DNA of 61,089 nt, taken from assembly GCA_017457305.1 (NCBI GenBank), contig JAFTHP010000029.1, positions 1 through 61,089 of the forward strand, written 5' to 3'. The notes below the pieces were generated by a model that was not told the DNA's origin, did no database searches, and was given only the letters and a program-made list of their open reading frames with translations. The position numbers were made by a program, and so were the translations under genes. The DNA is from Clostridia bacterium. Lineage in GTDB: Bacteria; Bacillota; Clostridia; Christensenellales; CAG-314. This document shows positions 14,907 through 23,877 of this stretch, piece after piece. The number at the start of each line of letters is the position of its first letter. Positions within the stretch are counted from its first letter, which is position 1.

Positions 14907-15800
14907 CTATTTGTCAACGCGCTTGTCTGCGCCAACCAGCTTGATTACCTTTGTGATTTTTTGGTCTACCAAGCGAGAGAACAGCCTTTCGTCGTACTTG
15001 TCGCGGATTTGTTGCAACGATAGGTTTGTGCTGATAAACGTTTGTTTGTTTTGAGCAATGCGTTCGTTGATTACGGCAAACAAGTAGTCACCGGTAACGG
15101 TTTTGTAACTTTTTTCCGTGCCAAGGTCGTCAATTACCAACACATCCACTTCGGTGATGCTGTCTAGTATTGCTTGCCTTGTTTCCAGCTCGGAAATGTG
15201 CGCTTGCAAAAAGGAGTTTGACAAGTTGTAAGCGGTAGTAAATAGCACGCTTTTGCCGCTAGCTAGTGCCAAATTGGCGCAAGCGGTGATAAGATAGGTT
15301 TTGCCTGTGCCCGTTTGACCAACCAAAAGGATGTTTTTGCCTTCTTGGCAGGCGGTCTTGGCAAGATTGTACATACCAAGGTTGTGTTTGTCTGTTTCGG
15401 TGGAGTTTTCAAAGGTGTATGCGCTGTTGGCAACGTTACTTTGCTTGATTAGCATTTTGCGCACTTCGTCAGCTAGACAACTGCACGCTTGACCGTTAAC
15501 GTACCCTGTGTCGTCGCACTTTGAGCAATGGTAGTGGGGTGCAAGCTGACCTTCCTGTATGCCAAGCTGGGCTAGTAGCTGTTTGCGTTGCTCTTTGAGC
15601 TCTGCAAGCTTTTGCGCTGTTTGATCGGAGTGATCGCCCATTGCGTACTGCACTTGAACACGTCTAAGTTGCCTTTCTAACGTGGCAAAGGTGGAGTTTT
15701 CCATTAGATGCTCTTGGGCACGTCTTGCCACGTCCTCCGCTTGGATGCGTCGCATTTCAATGTTGCGTTGAGCAATTTCAACAAGTTTTTGTTTATTCAT
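14907..15800 (-). CDS. Replicative helicase loader (DnaC/DnaI family AAA+ ATPase)
   Basis: 297 residues. Its ATG overlaps the TAA of the DnaD gene by one base (TAATG), and the GGAGGAA inside the end of that gene serves as ribosome binding site, so the two are translationally coupled. A helical N terminus (1-85) leads to a zinc-binding element (HYHCSKCDDTGYVNGQACSC, about 89-108). The AAA+ core has Walker A VGQTGTGKTYL (about 160-170), Walker B VDVLVIDDLG and an arginine-finger region DERLFSRL. DnaI/DnaC proteins load the hexameric helicase during replication initiation and restart. The DnaD partner upstream fits that role. Confidence 0.93.
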   Translation of the reverse strand: MNKQKLVEIAQRNIEMRRIQAEDVARRAQEHLMENSTFATLERQLRRVQVQYAMGDHSDQTAQKLAELKEQRKQLLAQLGIQEGQLAPHYHCSKCDDTGYVNGQACSCLADEVRKMLIKQSNVANSAYTFENSTETDKHNLGMYNLAKTACQEGKNILLVGQTGTGKTYLITACANLALASGKSVLFTTAYNLSNSFLQAHISELETRQAILDSITEVDVLVIDDLGTEKSYKTVTGDYLFAVINERIAQNKQTFISTNLSLQQIRDKYDERLFSRLVDQKITKVIKLVGADKRVDK

Positions 15801-17266
15801 TATTCCTCCACGTCGTCAAGGGTAGCAAACAACGATTCCAGTTGTTCGTCGGTGTAGTTTCTGCGTTCAATTTCCACACCGCCAACAAGCACACGGCTGG
15901 TTGTGGTGGAAGTGGTAACTTTGTCTGTTTGTGGCACAAGCGCGGCCTTTGCCTGTTCAACGGTGGTAATTCCGCGTGATTTGTAGTCGGAAAGCAACCT
16001 GTTGATGTAGGCAATTGGGCTTGCTGTTCCAACGGAACGTTCGGTGGCAAAGTTGATTAGCTCCATTGGCATTTGCCAAGTTTCCGTCCAAGTTTTGTAA
16101 ACCAATCTGTCGTTAGGTGTAACACGGCGGTCAAGCCCTGCTTTTTGCAAAAGTTGCTTGATTTGTTGGTCACGTGCCGATAGCTGTTCAATGTATTGGT
16201 CTAGTGCGACAATTGTTGTGATACCACACTTGTAAAGCTTTTCTATTGTACTAGCAAGACCGTTTAATGTCCTTACTCCCACAGTAAAGCAATATTTTGC
16301 AATAGCAAGCAAGGTTTCGTCATCGTAGCCTTTGCGTTGCCAATCCATCAGGTATTGGCTAACAATCATATCCAAGCTTTGGTAGTACACACCAATGGTT
16401 TTGTTGATGTTTTTTGCCAGCTCGTACAGGTGCTCGCGCTGAGTTTCGTAGCTTTCAATTTCCTTCAAGGACAAAACGCGATTGCTGTAGTATTCGCCAA
16501 GAAGGTTGTTTAGTTTTACAATACCGCCTGTGGTGCAACGCTTTGCCACAGCCACAATTACGTCCAAACTAAATCCGTAGTCCTTTACCCATCTTTCGTA
16601 CAGTTCTCGGTCGTTGTGGTCGATGGCACGCTTGGTGTGCATTGCCTTGAATACCATGCGTAGGTCGTTGTCGTACTTTTGTTGGCTGTTTAGGTGTTCT
16701 TCTACCGAAGCTAACGTTGTTCTGCCGCTAGCAAACAAATTGCGTGCCACTTGCAGTATGTAGTGCCAGTTGATGGATGGGCCTTTCAATTCCACACAGT
16801 ACTTGGCAACGGCAACCAAAGCGGACGGTTCAAAGGTGTTACTTTCCAAGAATAAATAATACTCGTTATATTCGTTGGGCATGATGGTGCGACCTTGCAA
16901 AACCGCTTGCATTTCCTTGCTGAACTTGGCGTACTTGGTGGCATTGATTTTTTTCAATGCGCTGGCGGAATCTCTTACAGCGTAGTACTCCACGGAAACG
17001 CTATCTCCCCTTACGATATGTACTAGGCCAAGCTCTTCCCAGTACAAGTAGGCTTCCAGCACTTCCTGCTCGCTGATGTTGAGTTTTTGTGCAATTGTTT
17101 GACAGCTGTTGTCGCTTCCACTGCTTTGACAAAGCGCCAAACCCATCAAGTAAACGGCAGTTGCTTTTTCGGGAGCATCAGGAAGGTAGTTGAAAATAAA
17201 GCGATTATCAACGTCGGTGTACCCCTTGTCAATAAGAACTTTCTCTTTTGTGCAAAATAAACTCAT
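15800..17266 (-). CDS. DnaD-domain replication initiation protein with repeated DnaD modules
   Basis: 488 residues from ATG 17266, chosen over 17308 because GGGAGG lies 5 nt upstream. An N-terminal winged-helix-like region (about 1-110) precedes at least three and probably four DnaD/DnaB_2-type helical modules, marked by recurring patterns such as LDVIVAVAKRC..GGIVKL, ETLLAIAKYCFTVGVRTLNG and MELINFATERSVGTASPIAYI, each ending in a GI-T-or-SLxEIE-like helix. Bacterial DnaD usually has one or two modules. The C-terminal tail ERRNYTDEQLESLFATLDDV is shared with the fragment at 2-271. It probably remodels origin DNA and recruits the loader encoded by the overlapping next gene. Confidence 0.88.
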   Translation of the reverse strand: MSLFCTKEKVLIDKGYTDVDNRFIFNYLPDAPEKATAVYLMGLALCQSSGSDNSCQTIAQKLNISEQEVLEAYLYWEELGLVHIVRGDSVSVEYYAVRDSASALKKINATKYAKFSKEMQAVLQGRTIMPNEYNEYYLFLESNTFEPSALVAVAKYCVELKGPSINWHYILQVARNLFASGRTTLASVEEHLNSQQKYDNDLRMVFKAMHTKRAIDHNDRELYERWVKDYGFSLDVIVAVAKRCTTGGIVKLNNLLGEYYSNRVLSLKEIESYETQREHLYELAKNINKTIGVYYQSLDMIVSQYLMDWQRKGYDDETLLAIAKYCFTVGVRTLNGLASTIEKLYKCGITTIVALDQYIEQLSARDQQIKQLLQKAGLDRRVTPNDRLVYKTWTETWQMPMELINFATERSVGTASPIAYINRLLSDYKSRGITTVEQAKAALVPQTDKVTTSTTTSRVLVGGVEIERRNYTDEQLESLFATLDDVEE

Positions 17267-17501
17267 ATTTTCCTCCCTAATTTTTTGTAAAGCCTTGATT
17301 ATTTTCAATTTATAGTTTATAATATATTATATTACAACTCACAGTGGGCAAATTTTGCAATTTTTCCCGCAAAAGGTTGTGTATTTTGTGATTGCACACA
17401 CTAACAACTGGTTAGATGTACTGTTTGCTAAATAGTTTAGCACAAAATGCAAACACAATCAACAGATTTGAGAAAACTTACAAAAAACAGAGAGGTCGGA
17501 A

Positions 17502-20500
17502 ATGAAATTAAGTAAAGTTGTGGCTACTGACGTCCAAACCAACAAAAAGCAAGTTTTTACATTTGATACTGCTGCTGGCGGAAAGAGAGTTATCACATCC
17601 CGCGGTGGCAAGCTCAACAACTACTTGGAGTTTTGCTTCAAGGATGGCGTAGAATGCGTCAAGGACGTAGAGGTTGAGTTCATCGTAAACAAGGATGTGT
17701 ACAGCCTTGCACGCCTTCACAACGACGATGGCACACTTCGTAGCATCCTAAAGAAGATGGTGGATGGTCGTTGGACAGTTGTTGCACGCAACAAGTCCAT
17801 TTCCTACATCGAAGAAATCATCAACGAACAGCTTGCTGACCTGTTGCGTGTAGACTACATCAACAACAAGGCAATTGCAGCCTTTGGCGGAGATTTGAAG
17901 TTGTTTGACGGCATCCGCATGCTTGCCGAAGTTCAAGATAGCGTAACACGTTCTGTAGAAGAAGCGCGCGCACTCAAGGCAAGTGCACTTAACCGCGTAA
18001 AGCACTACGCTGGCGTAAGCGAAATTACAACAAAGGGACTAGATCAAGTTACAGCCGAACTTGACGACGTTAACCGCGCCCTTGCCGAAGCCACCGCTGA
18101 ACTTGGCGAACTCAAAGCAAAGAGCTCCGCTGACGGTATCCGTGGCGACATCAATGCCGAACTTCAAGCTGCACAAAACAAGTACAACGCACTTGTTGCT
18201 CGCAGAGAACAAATGGAGTTGATCCGTAGCAGAGTAAAGCTTCGTGACGATATCCAACAACTTATTCCTAAGCTTAGAAATTTGCGTGCTATTGCCGACC
18301 AACGCACTCTAAACGAAAAGAAGAGATACGCCTACACAACCGAACTAGAATATCAAGAAAACGAACTTGTTGGCATCACAAGCCAACTAGAAAGCAAGCA
18401 CAGAGAAATTGCCGCTACACAAGACAAGCGCAACCGCATCGAAGGCATCAATGGCGAACTTGCTTACATTGCTTCCTTGTACGAAAAGAACAAGGAACTT
18501 AACGAAATGCTACTTGACCTAAACGACAGACAACAACGTCTTATCAGCGAAAAGGTTATGTATGCAGATAAGCTTGCTGTGGTAGAAAGCTCCATCAACG
18601 AAGTTAGAGAAAGCTTGGACCAATTCCACATCCCTGCTAAATCCGTTGGCGAACTACTAGAAACTGTTCGTATCGACGTTAAGATTGAAGAAGTTAGAGC
18701 ACAAGTAGAAAAACTCCAAAGCGAAATTGCTATCAAGGAAAGTCAAATTGCCGAAAAGGAAAGCAACCTTGTTGTTTTGCTCAAGCGTTTCCGTTCCGTA
18801 GCAGAGTTGGACGTTGCCGTTACTCCACTCAAGGCAAAGGACACTATTGTACAAGTTTTGGACGTTAAATACAACAAGTTAGAGACTATTAACCAGTCTT
18901 TGAACGAAAAACTACGCAATTTCGAACGCGCTTTGGAAGATTACAAGTACCAAATTTTGCACCTTGAACAATCTCGTAGTGCATTGGAAGGTCAACGTGA
19001 AAAGGCACTTTTGCGCAAGCAAGAAGAGTTCAAACGTGAAGTTTACCTAAACAGCCAACGCGTTTACAGTGACGACGCATCCAGCGTATTTGCAGTACAA
19101 AGCAACTTCCACGACCAAGAAATGGAACAACTCAACCAAGAAATTGTTACTCGTGGTATGGACAGAGATTTGTTGATGGAAAGAGCTTACCAACTAGAAG
19201 GTGCCATCAAGGAAATCAAGCGTCACATCGAAATCAACAACGCCGAAATGGAAACTTTGCAACGTGAAAAGGCAAATATCCACGCGCGTTACACCGAAAT
19301 TGTTGCTCAAAACAGCAGTGAAGCAGTATTCAACTACCTAAAGGCTCTTACAAGCGACAACGGCACAAGATACTTGTTGGACGTTCAACAAGATGCAGTT
19401 CGTTGCGAATCGGAACTTACCGAACTAAAACGTTCCATCGAAGCTTTGCGCAACAAGCTTGCAACACTCAAATCTCGCCTAAAGTACCTAACAGATACTC
19501 AAAAGCAACTTGATGGCGGTCAAAACACAGTTGATACACTTGTTGTTACCAACGACAAGCTCAAGGACGAACTTTCCGATATGGGCGAAAGATTGGCAGC
19601 AGGTTACGAACAATTCAAGGCAATCAGCCGTCAACTAGAAAGCATCGAATCCAAGCTGGACGATATCCGTGGTGCTATTGTAGAAGTTAACAAGACAATC
19701 AAGGTTAACGAACTTCAAATTGCACAAGCCAACGAAAGAGCACAAAAGTATGCCGGTTCAGAAGATATCGAAGCTGCTATTGCTAACTTCCGCTACGACC
19801 TAGGCGATATCGAAAGCGAACGTCAAATGCTTGTAGAATCCAAGACTATCTTGGAACGTGAAGTGTTCAAAAAGCGCCTAGAACTGGAAAAATCTCAATG
19901 GTTGTACGACGCTAAGACAAGAGAGTTCAACCAAGCTTACAGCGATTTGCAAGGTGACCTTAGCGCAATGGGACTAACCATCGAAGCACTTTCCTCCTTG
20001 GAACTAGACCAAAACATCGGCATTTACCGTGGTTTGCTTGCTAGATACGACACAGCTCGTGCTACACTTGCAGACAAAATTGCAAATTTGAGTAATATCC
20101 TTGAATCTCAACCAGCTACAGTTGTTGCTGCAAGCGCAATCGAAGCTAAACAAAGAGAAATTGATGCTTACAAACAACGTATTGAAGATTTGGAAGCAAA
20201 GCGTCAAAAGCAACTTGCTTTGTACGTTCTTTCCTCCAAGGCTCGTATGAGAGTTACTGCTGCCGCAGCAGAAGCTCGCACACTCAACAATATGTCCGCA
20301 TCCATCGGTCACAACAGCATTGTAAGCGTACTTATCGACGACAAAATCAAGGCTTTGTTGGAAAAAGCCGCTAAGTACCTAAACGCATTGACAGATGGCA
20401 AGTACACATTGGAACAAGAAAACTTCAAGGTAGTTGTTGTAGATGGCGAAACACGCACCAGCTACGACGATCTTCCAGAAGAACTTAAAACAGCTTTGTA

Positions 20501-20657
20501 CATCAGCATCATCCTAAGTGTTCCAAACACCGACACTTCCGAAGGCAGATGGCTCATCTTTGAAGAACGCATTGCTATCGACAGAAAACTTTTGAGCGAT
20601 ATGTTGCTCAACATCGACAACGTAAGCTACGTTGTAGACTACGTTCGCGAACAATAG
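17502..20657 (+). CDS. SMC/SbcC-like coiled-coil protein with degenerate ATPase motifs
   Basis: 1051 residues; AGAGGTCGG upstream of ATG 17502. The layout is head, long coiled coil, head: N-terminal lobe (1-~150), about 750 residues of heptad-rich coiled coil (~150-910), C-terminal lobe (~935-1051). The position of Walker A reads VITSRGGKLN (30-39) instead of GxxxxGK[S/T]. The ABC signature reads DDLPEELKTALYISIIL instead of LSGGE..., and Walker B reads RWLIFEERIAID with Glu for the usual Asp. No CxxC zinc hook is seen. It therefore looks like a pseudo-ATPase of the SMC/Rad50/RecN group, cytoplasmic, perhaps in chromosome organisation or repair. It is divergent from dnaD-dnaC; codon use resembles the ribosomal genes. 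Function unknown. Confidence 0.75.
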   Translation: MKLSKVVATDVQTNKKQVFTFDTAAGGKRVITSRGGKLNNYLEFCFKDGVECVKDVEVEFIVNKDVYSLARLHNDDGTLRSILKKMVDGRWTVVARNKSISYIEEIINEQLADLLRVDYINNKAIAAFGGDLKLFDGIRMLAEVQDSVTRSVEEARALKASALNRVKHYAGVSEITTKGLDQVTAELDDVNRALAEATAELGELKAKSSADGIRGDINAELQAAQNKYNALVARREQMELIRSRVKLRDDIQQLIPKLRNLRAIADQRTLNEKKRYAYTTELEYQENELVGITSQLESKHREIAATQDKRNRIEGINGELAYIASLYEKNKELNEMLLDLNDRQQRLISEKVMYADKLAVVESSINEVRESLDQFHIPAKSVGELLETVRIDVKIEEVRAQVEKLQSEIAIKESQIAEKESNLVVLLKRFRSVAELDVAVTPLKAKDTIVQVLDVKYNKLETINQSLNEKLRNFERALEDYKYQILHLEQSRSALEGQREKALLRKQEEFKREVYLNSQRVYSDDASSVFAVQSNFHDQEMEQLNQEIVTRGMDRDLLMERAYQLEGAIKEIKRHIEINNAEMETLQREKANIHARYTEIVAQNSSEAVFNYLKALTSDNGTRYLLDVQQDAVRCESELTELKRSIEALRNKLATLKSRLKYLTDTQKQLDGGQNTVDTLVVTNDKLKDELSDMGERLAAGYEQFKAISRQLESIESKLDDIRGAIVEVNKTIKVNELQIAQANERAQKYAGSEDIEAAIANFRYDLGDIESERQMLVESKTILEREVFKKRLELEKSQWLYDAKTREFNQAYSDLQGDLSAMGLTIEALSSLELDQNIGIYRGLLARYDTARATLADKIANLSNILESQPATVVAASAIEAKQREIDAYKQRIEDLEAKRQKQLALYVLSSKARMRVTAAAAEARTLNNMSASIGHNSIVSVLIDDKIKALLEKAAKYLNALTDGKYTLEQENFKVVVVDGETRTSYDDLPEELKTALYISIILSVPNTDTSEGRWLIFEERIAIDRKLLSDMLLNIDNVSYVVDYVREQ

Positions 20658-20738
20658 TAGTGCAGTTGCTTATCAAACATAACAAACAATGTAAAAAGAA
20701 CAGGCAAGTGCTGATTTAAAACCCATATTACAAGCAGA

Positions 20739-20789
20739 AAGAGCAAGAGTAAAAGGAAATAAATCCTTCTATTCTTGCTCTTGTTTTTT
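20739..20789 (+). terminator. Terminator of the SMC-like gene
   Basis: AAGAGCAAGA (20739-20748) pairs with TCTTGCTCTT (20773-20782), and the stem is extended inside by AAGGA/TCCTT. It is followed by GTTTTTTC. Confidence 0.85.
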
Positions 20790-20792
20790 CTT

Positions 20793-21025
20793 TTGTCGAT
20801 ATATTCACTTTCGTGAAATATGTTCACGAAAGATGAATTCGATATGCTTTCACTGCGCTCAAGCTCGATATATTGTCGCTCCGCGCCAATTCGATATGAG
20901 ATAAATCCCTCGTTTGCGAAGCAAACATATCGAGCCGAAGGCATATCGAGTTGTGTCAGCAACATATCGAAAATCCCGTAAGGGATTTATCTCGATGCGT
21001 GTTCTCCGTTAAGGATAACACGCTA
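20793..21025. repeat. Hairpin array C (TCGATAT-spaced)
   Basis: A row of short hairpins divided by TCGATAT / ATATCGA heptamers: TTCACTTTCGTGAA, a GCGCTC-containing arm, GTTTGCGAAGCAAAC, AAATCCCGTAAGGGATTT, and GTGTTCTCC...GGATAACAC at the end. The plan is the same as array B but the heptamer differs. The heptamer flips orientation midway (about 20930), so the whole array is roughly a large inverted repeat. No gene. Confidence 0.7.
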
Positions 21026-21141
21026 ATTTGCCTGTTCTTTTTTTTGATTATAGTTCAGTATCCGTAGCAATATTTGGGTTTTTTTCTTAATGTTAACTAC
21101 TGTATATATATTTATTATAAATATCATTAAATAATGTACGC

Positions 21142-21176
21142 AAAAAATACCGCCACAGATAATTCTGTAGCGGTAT
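21142..21176 (-). terminator. thpR terminator (minus strand)
   Basis: ATACCGC-CA-CAGA / TCTG-TA-GCGGTAT (21147-21176), followed on the minus strand by TTTTTTG. A second, T-less copy of the stem lies 91 bp away at about 21241-21267, next to the gene. Confidence 0.75.
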
Positions 21177-21322
21177 CTATATATCGTTAATAAACTGGCT
21201 AATGCTACTACTAACCCACCTTCGGTGGCAGCTTCGCTGGCCGCCACAGAACATATCTGCAGCGGTAGACATATATTGTTGTTTATTGACTAATGCTACT
21301 ACTGGTCCAGCCTCGCTGGGAG
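21150..21322 (-). repeat. Tandem duplication downstream of thpR
   Basis: Two units with a 91 bp period: CCGCCACAGA at 21150 and 21241, AATGCTACTACT at 21201 and 21292. The second unit overlaps the thpR stop (21299-21301) and its last codons; the first holds the degenerate counterpart CTACTACTAACCCACC followed by a TTCGCTGG segment. Confidence 0.75.
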
Positions 21323-21847
21323 TTGGACGCGGTATAACTCGGTGTAGGTGGGGCCGTCCTTATTTAGAACACTTTGGTATAGTACAACTTGAGTGCCTTC
21401 AAAGGGCATATTGTACACTTTAACACCCTTGGTTACTTCGGAGAAGGGCAAATCAAATGCGTATCGGCGCATCAACGTCACGTGTGGTCGGTATGCTCGG
21501 TGCTCCACGTCAAATCCGTTTTCTTCCAGATTGTTACCAAGAGTGGTGTGCACGTCCAACAGTTTTTGGTCGTACTTTAGCTTGGCGCAAACAACGTCGC
21601 TAGCTCTCAAAGTGGAAATTTGACTGATGGCTAGCGTTGGCGCAGGTAGGTCCTTGATACTATCCATTGCGCTTTGCACGTAAATCAAGTTTTCTGGCAA
21701 CACTTCGCCAAGAAAATGCAACGTTACGTGTAGGTTTTGTGGCGCAGTAAAGGAGCCCCTTGTTGCGTGGTCGGCAAGCTGCTGCATGGAGCGACAAAGG
21801 TTTTCTCTTGTCTTTTGTGGAAGTTCCATTGCGATAAATACTCTCAT
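21299..21847 (-). CDS. thpR: RNA 2',3'-cyclic phosphodiesterase (2H phosphoesterase)
   Basis: 182 residues, GAGGTG ribosome binding site. The two catalytic HxTx motifs of the 2H/LigT family are present, HVTLHF (about residue 44) and HVTLMR (about residue 125), in the usual ~180-residue two-lobed fold starting MRVFIAMELP. It hydrolyses 2',3'-cyclic phosphates on RNA ends and may act in RNA repair or turnover. It has its own promoter, so it is probably transcribed independently of the peptidase gene upstream. Confidence 0.92.
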   Translation of the reverse strand: MRVFIAMELPQKTRENLCRSMQQLADHATRGSFTAPQNLHVTLHFLGEVLPENLIYVQSAMDSIKDLPAPTLAISQISTLRASDVVCAKLKYDQKLLDVHTTLGNNLEENGFDVEHRAYRPHVTLMRRYAFDLPFSEVTKGVKVYNMPFEGTQVVLYQSVLNKDGPTYTELYRVQLPARLDQ

Positions 21848-21864
21848 AAGTACACCTCTGTACT

Positions 21865-21893
21865 ATTTTACCATATTTATCGCAATTTTTCAA
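21865..21893 (-). promoter_or_regulatory. thpR promoter
   Basis: On the minus strand: TTGAAA (21893-21888), 17 nt spacer, TAAAAT (21870-21865), about 15 nt before the predicted mRNA start region. Confidence 0.75.
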
Positions 21894-21945
21894 GATTTTA
21901 TGCAAATAAGATTTGTCCAAGCTGCCACAACGACAGCTGTATTTT

Positions 21946-23430
21946 TTAGCCGTTTTGTACAATTTGTCCAATTATTTCCTTGCCGTCAATGAAGTTTTCA
22001 AATATGGTGGCAATTTCGTCGTTGGACTTTTTGCAAAAGCTGTCCATCAGGTTGGATGGCGTTGCCATTTTGTACTGCATTTGTTGGTAGTAGTGGCTAA
22101 CCGCCTGCCAAAACTTGCTTTCCCCCATTGTTTGGTACAACGTGTCAAATAGCAAACTGCCCTTAACGTAGGTAAAAATGACGTATTCGTTGTCGTTTTT
22201 GTACTTGTCGATGGGCCTAAAGGAGCGATCCACGTCGGTGTAGTAGTGGTTTAGTACGTCCACGTAGGTGGTATAGGTCTTGGTGGCGGCAAGTATGTTT
22301 TTGGATAGTGGCACAACGTCCATATCATCTAGGTACAGGTAGGTAAGATATTCACTTAGCCCTTCGTCCATCCAGGCGTGGTCAATTTGATTGTTGCCCA
22401 CCAATCCGTAGAACCATTGGTGCGCCGTTTCGTGCACGATGGCTTCGGTGTAGCTTTTGCTACCGCTTGTAACCATGGATAGGCAGGGATACTCCATACC
22501 GCCGTAGCAAAAATCCGTTTCGCACACGTTGTAGGTGGCGTAGGGGTATGTGCCAACGTTCTTGTTGAAGTACTCTAGGGCGGTTTTTGCTGTTTCCAGC
22601 GATTTTTCCCCATCGGTATCGGCAAAATAGTAGTAGTTTACCTGTGTGTCGCCGGCTAGCGTCGATAGCTTTTTGAACTTGTTGCTCATCACAATGGCAA
22701 AGTCGCGTACGGCTGATGCGGTGTAGCGGTAGGTTACGTATCCGTTTTCGCTGGAGGAACTAACCAAGTTGCCGCTTGTTGCCACCAAGTAGTCTTCTTT
22801 TACAATTAGCGTCACGTCGAAGTTGGCAACGTCGCTAACAAAGGGATCGCCAATGTTGTAGTAAGGGGTGGTGGCAAAGTTATCGTTGACCGTCTGGCAC
22901 AAAATGGGGAAGAAATTGCCCAGGTTCACCACGTTGTCGGTGTAGCCAAGGCGGTGCTTGACGTTGGCAAGCTGTATTTGGTAGGTTAGTTCCACCGTTA
23001 CCGTTTGGTCGGGGAACAGTTCTTCCACAAGGGGCACCGAAAGGACGTCTAGGTCGTCCCCTTCAATGACAAAGGCAACGGGTTTTCCTTCCACTAGCAC
23101 GCTGTCGAAGGTAATGGAGCCGTAACTTTCGCCGTTGGGGTAGGCTACGTGGTTGTACAGGATGGGCACAATGGTGGTTTTGGCATCCTGCCTGTACTGG
23201 TTGGCGTATATATGGAACTTGAGCGCACACAGTGCGTTGTCGGTGTTGTTGGTAAACTGCACCTGTTGGGTGGCGCTAACGATATGCGTTTTTTCGTCGT
23301 AAGCGCATGTCAAACAGTAGTTGTTGGCGTGTTTGGACGCTTCGTCCATTTTGTTTGTGGAGCAACAGGCAAGCAAAAGCACCGACGTTGCTAGGCAAAG
23401 TGTCAACAGCAAGCACACTAATTTTTTCAC
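21946..23430 (-). CDS. M1-family metallopeptidase lipoprotein
   Basis: 494 residues from a GTG start (23430-23428) with AGGAGG 8 nt upstream. The signal peptide ends in a lipobox around LLLAC-C (Cys22/23), so the protein is anchored outside the membrane. The zinc site HETAH is followed 18 residues later by the third ligand Glu in MDEGLSEY, the HExxH-x18-E pattern of the M1 family. The exopeptidase motif GAMEN is replaced by GGMEYP. The N-terminal beta domain resembles that of aminopeptidase N, but the C-terminal helical domain is short. It is likely an extracellular aminopeptidase that could supply peptides to the importer at 24181-33967 (inference). Confidence 0.88.
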   Translation of the reverse strand: MKKLVCLLLTLCLATSVLLLACCSTNKMDEASKHANNYCLTCAYDEKTHIVSATQQVQFTNNTDNALCALKFHIYANQYRQDAKTTIVPILYNHVAYPNGESYGSITFDSVLVEGKPVAFVIEGDDLDVLSVPLVEELFPDQTVTVELTYQIQLANVKHRLGYTDNVVNLGNFFPILCQTVNDNFATTPYYNIGDPFVSDVANFDVTLIVKEDYLVATSGNLVSSSSENGYVTYRYTASAVRDFAIVMSNKFKKLSTLAGDTQVNYYYFADTDGEKSLETAKTALEYFNKNVGTYPYATYNVCETDFCYGGMEYPCLSMVTSGSKSYTEAIVHETAHQWFYGLVGNNQIDHAWMDEGLSEYLTYLYLDDMDVVPLSKNILAATKTYTTYVDVLNHYYTDVDRSFRPIDKYKNDNEYVIFTYVKGSLLFDTLYQTMGESKFWQAVSHYYQQMQYKMATPSNLMDSFCKKSNDEIATIFENFIDGKEIIGQIVQNG

Positions 23431-23841
23431 AGTATATTCCTCCTAAGATATGTACAACAAATTGTATGTCCTTATCCTTATATATATGCGCGCGCGTAGG
23501 AGAAAAGTAGTGCAAGTTGTTTTTTGAGGTTGCGATAGTGGGTGGCAAGCGGATATGCTGTTTGTTGGTGTAGTATATTTTGTCAATAGCATACAACACA
23601 GTTAGGTAGAAAAAGTAATATAAAAGGATAATTTTGCTAGGTCGTGTTGTGCTTGTCATGGCAAAACACAAAATGGCTTAACGGGGGCAAAAACGCTCAA
23701 AAACAGGGCAAAATGGGCGTTTTTGCAAAGATGGCGCAAATTTATACACCAATTGCGGACAAAAGTCAATATGCGAATACAATAAAAAAATTTTTTTTAA
23801 GTTTTTCGCTAAACAAAAATTCAAAAAGGCTATCAATTTGG
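23431..23841. other. Gene-free stretch between divergent genes
   Basis: The gap 23431-24180 (750 bp) separates the minus-strand peptidase gene from the plus-strand binding-protein gene. This part holds an alternating GCGCGCGC run (about 23488-23495) and AT-rich, AAAACGCTCAAAA-type sequence near 23690-23720. A 71-codon frame at 23644-23859 lacks a ribosome binding site and any recognisable product. No clear promoter for the peptidase gene was found. Confidence 0.5.
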
Positions 23842-23871
23842 TTGACTATGTTTGTATAGTTGTGCTAAAAT
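23842..23871 (+). promoter_or_regulatory. Promoter of the oligopeptide-type ABC operon
   Basis: TTGACT (23842-23847), 18 nt spacer, TAAAAT (23866-23871). An alternative -10, TATAGT, lies at 23855-23860. Confidence 0.65.
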
Positions 23872-23877
23872 CTATGC

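Noticed and set aside
17502..20657. SMC-like gene as a pseudogene
   Set aside because: The frame is intact over 1051 codons with a good ribosome binding site, a terminator and codon use like the ribosomal genes, so decay is unlikely even though ATPase motifs are altered.
23644..23859. 71-codon open frame upstream of the oligopeptide-type operon
   Set aside because: No ribosome binding site, overlaps the promoter, no similarity recognised.
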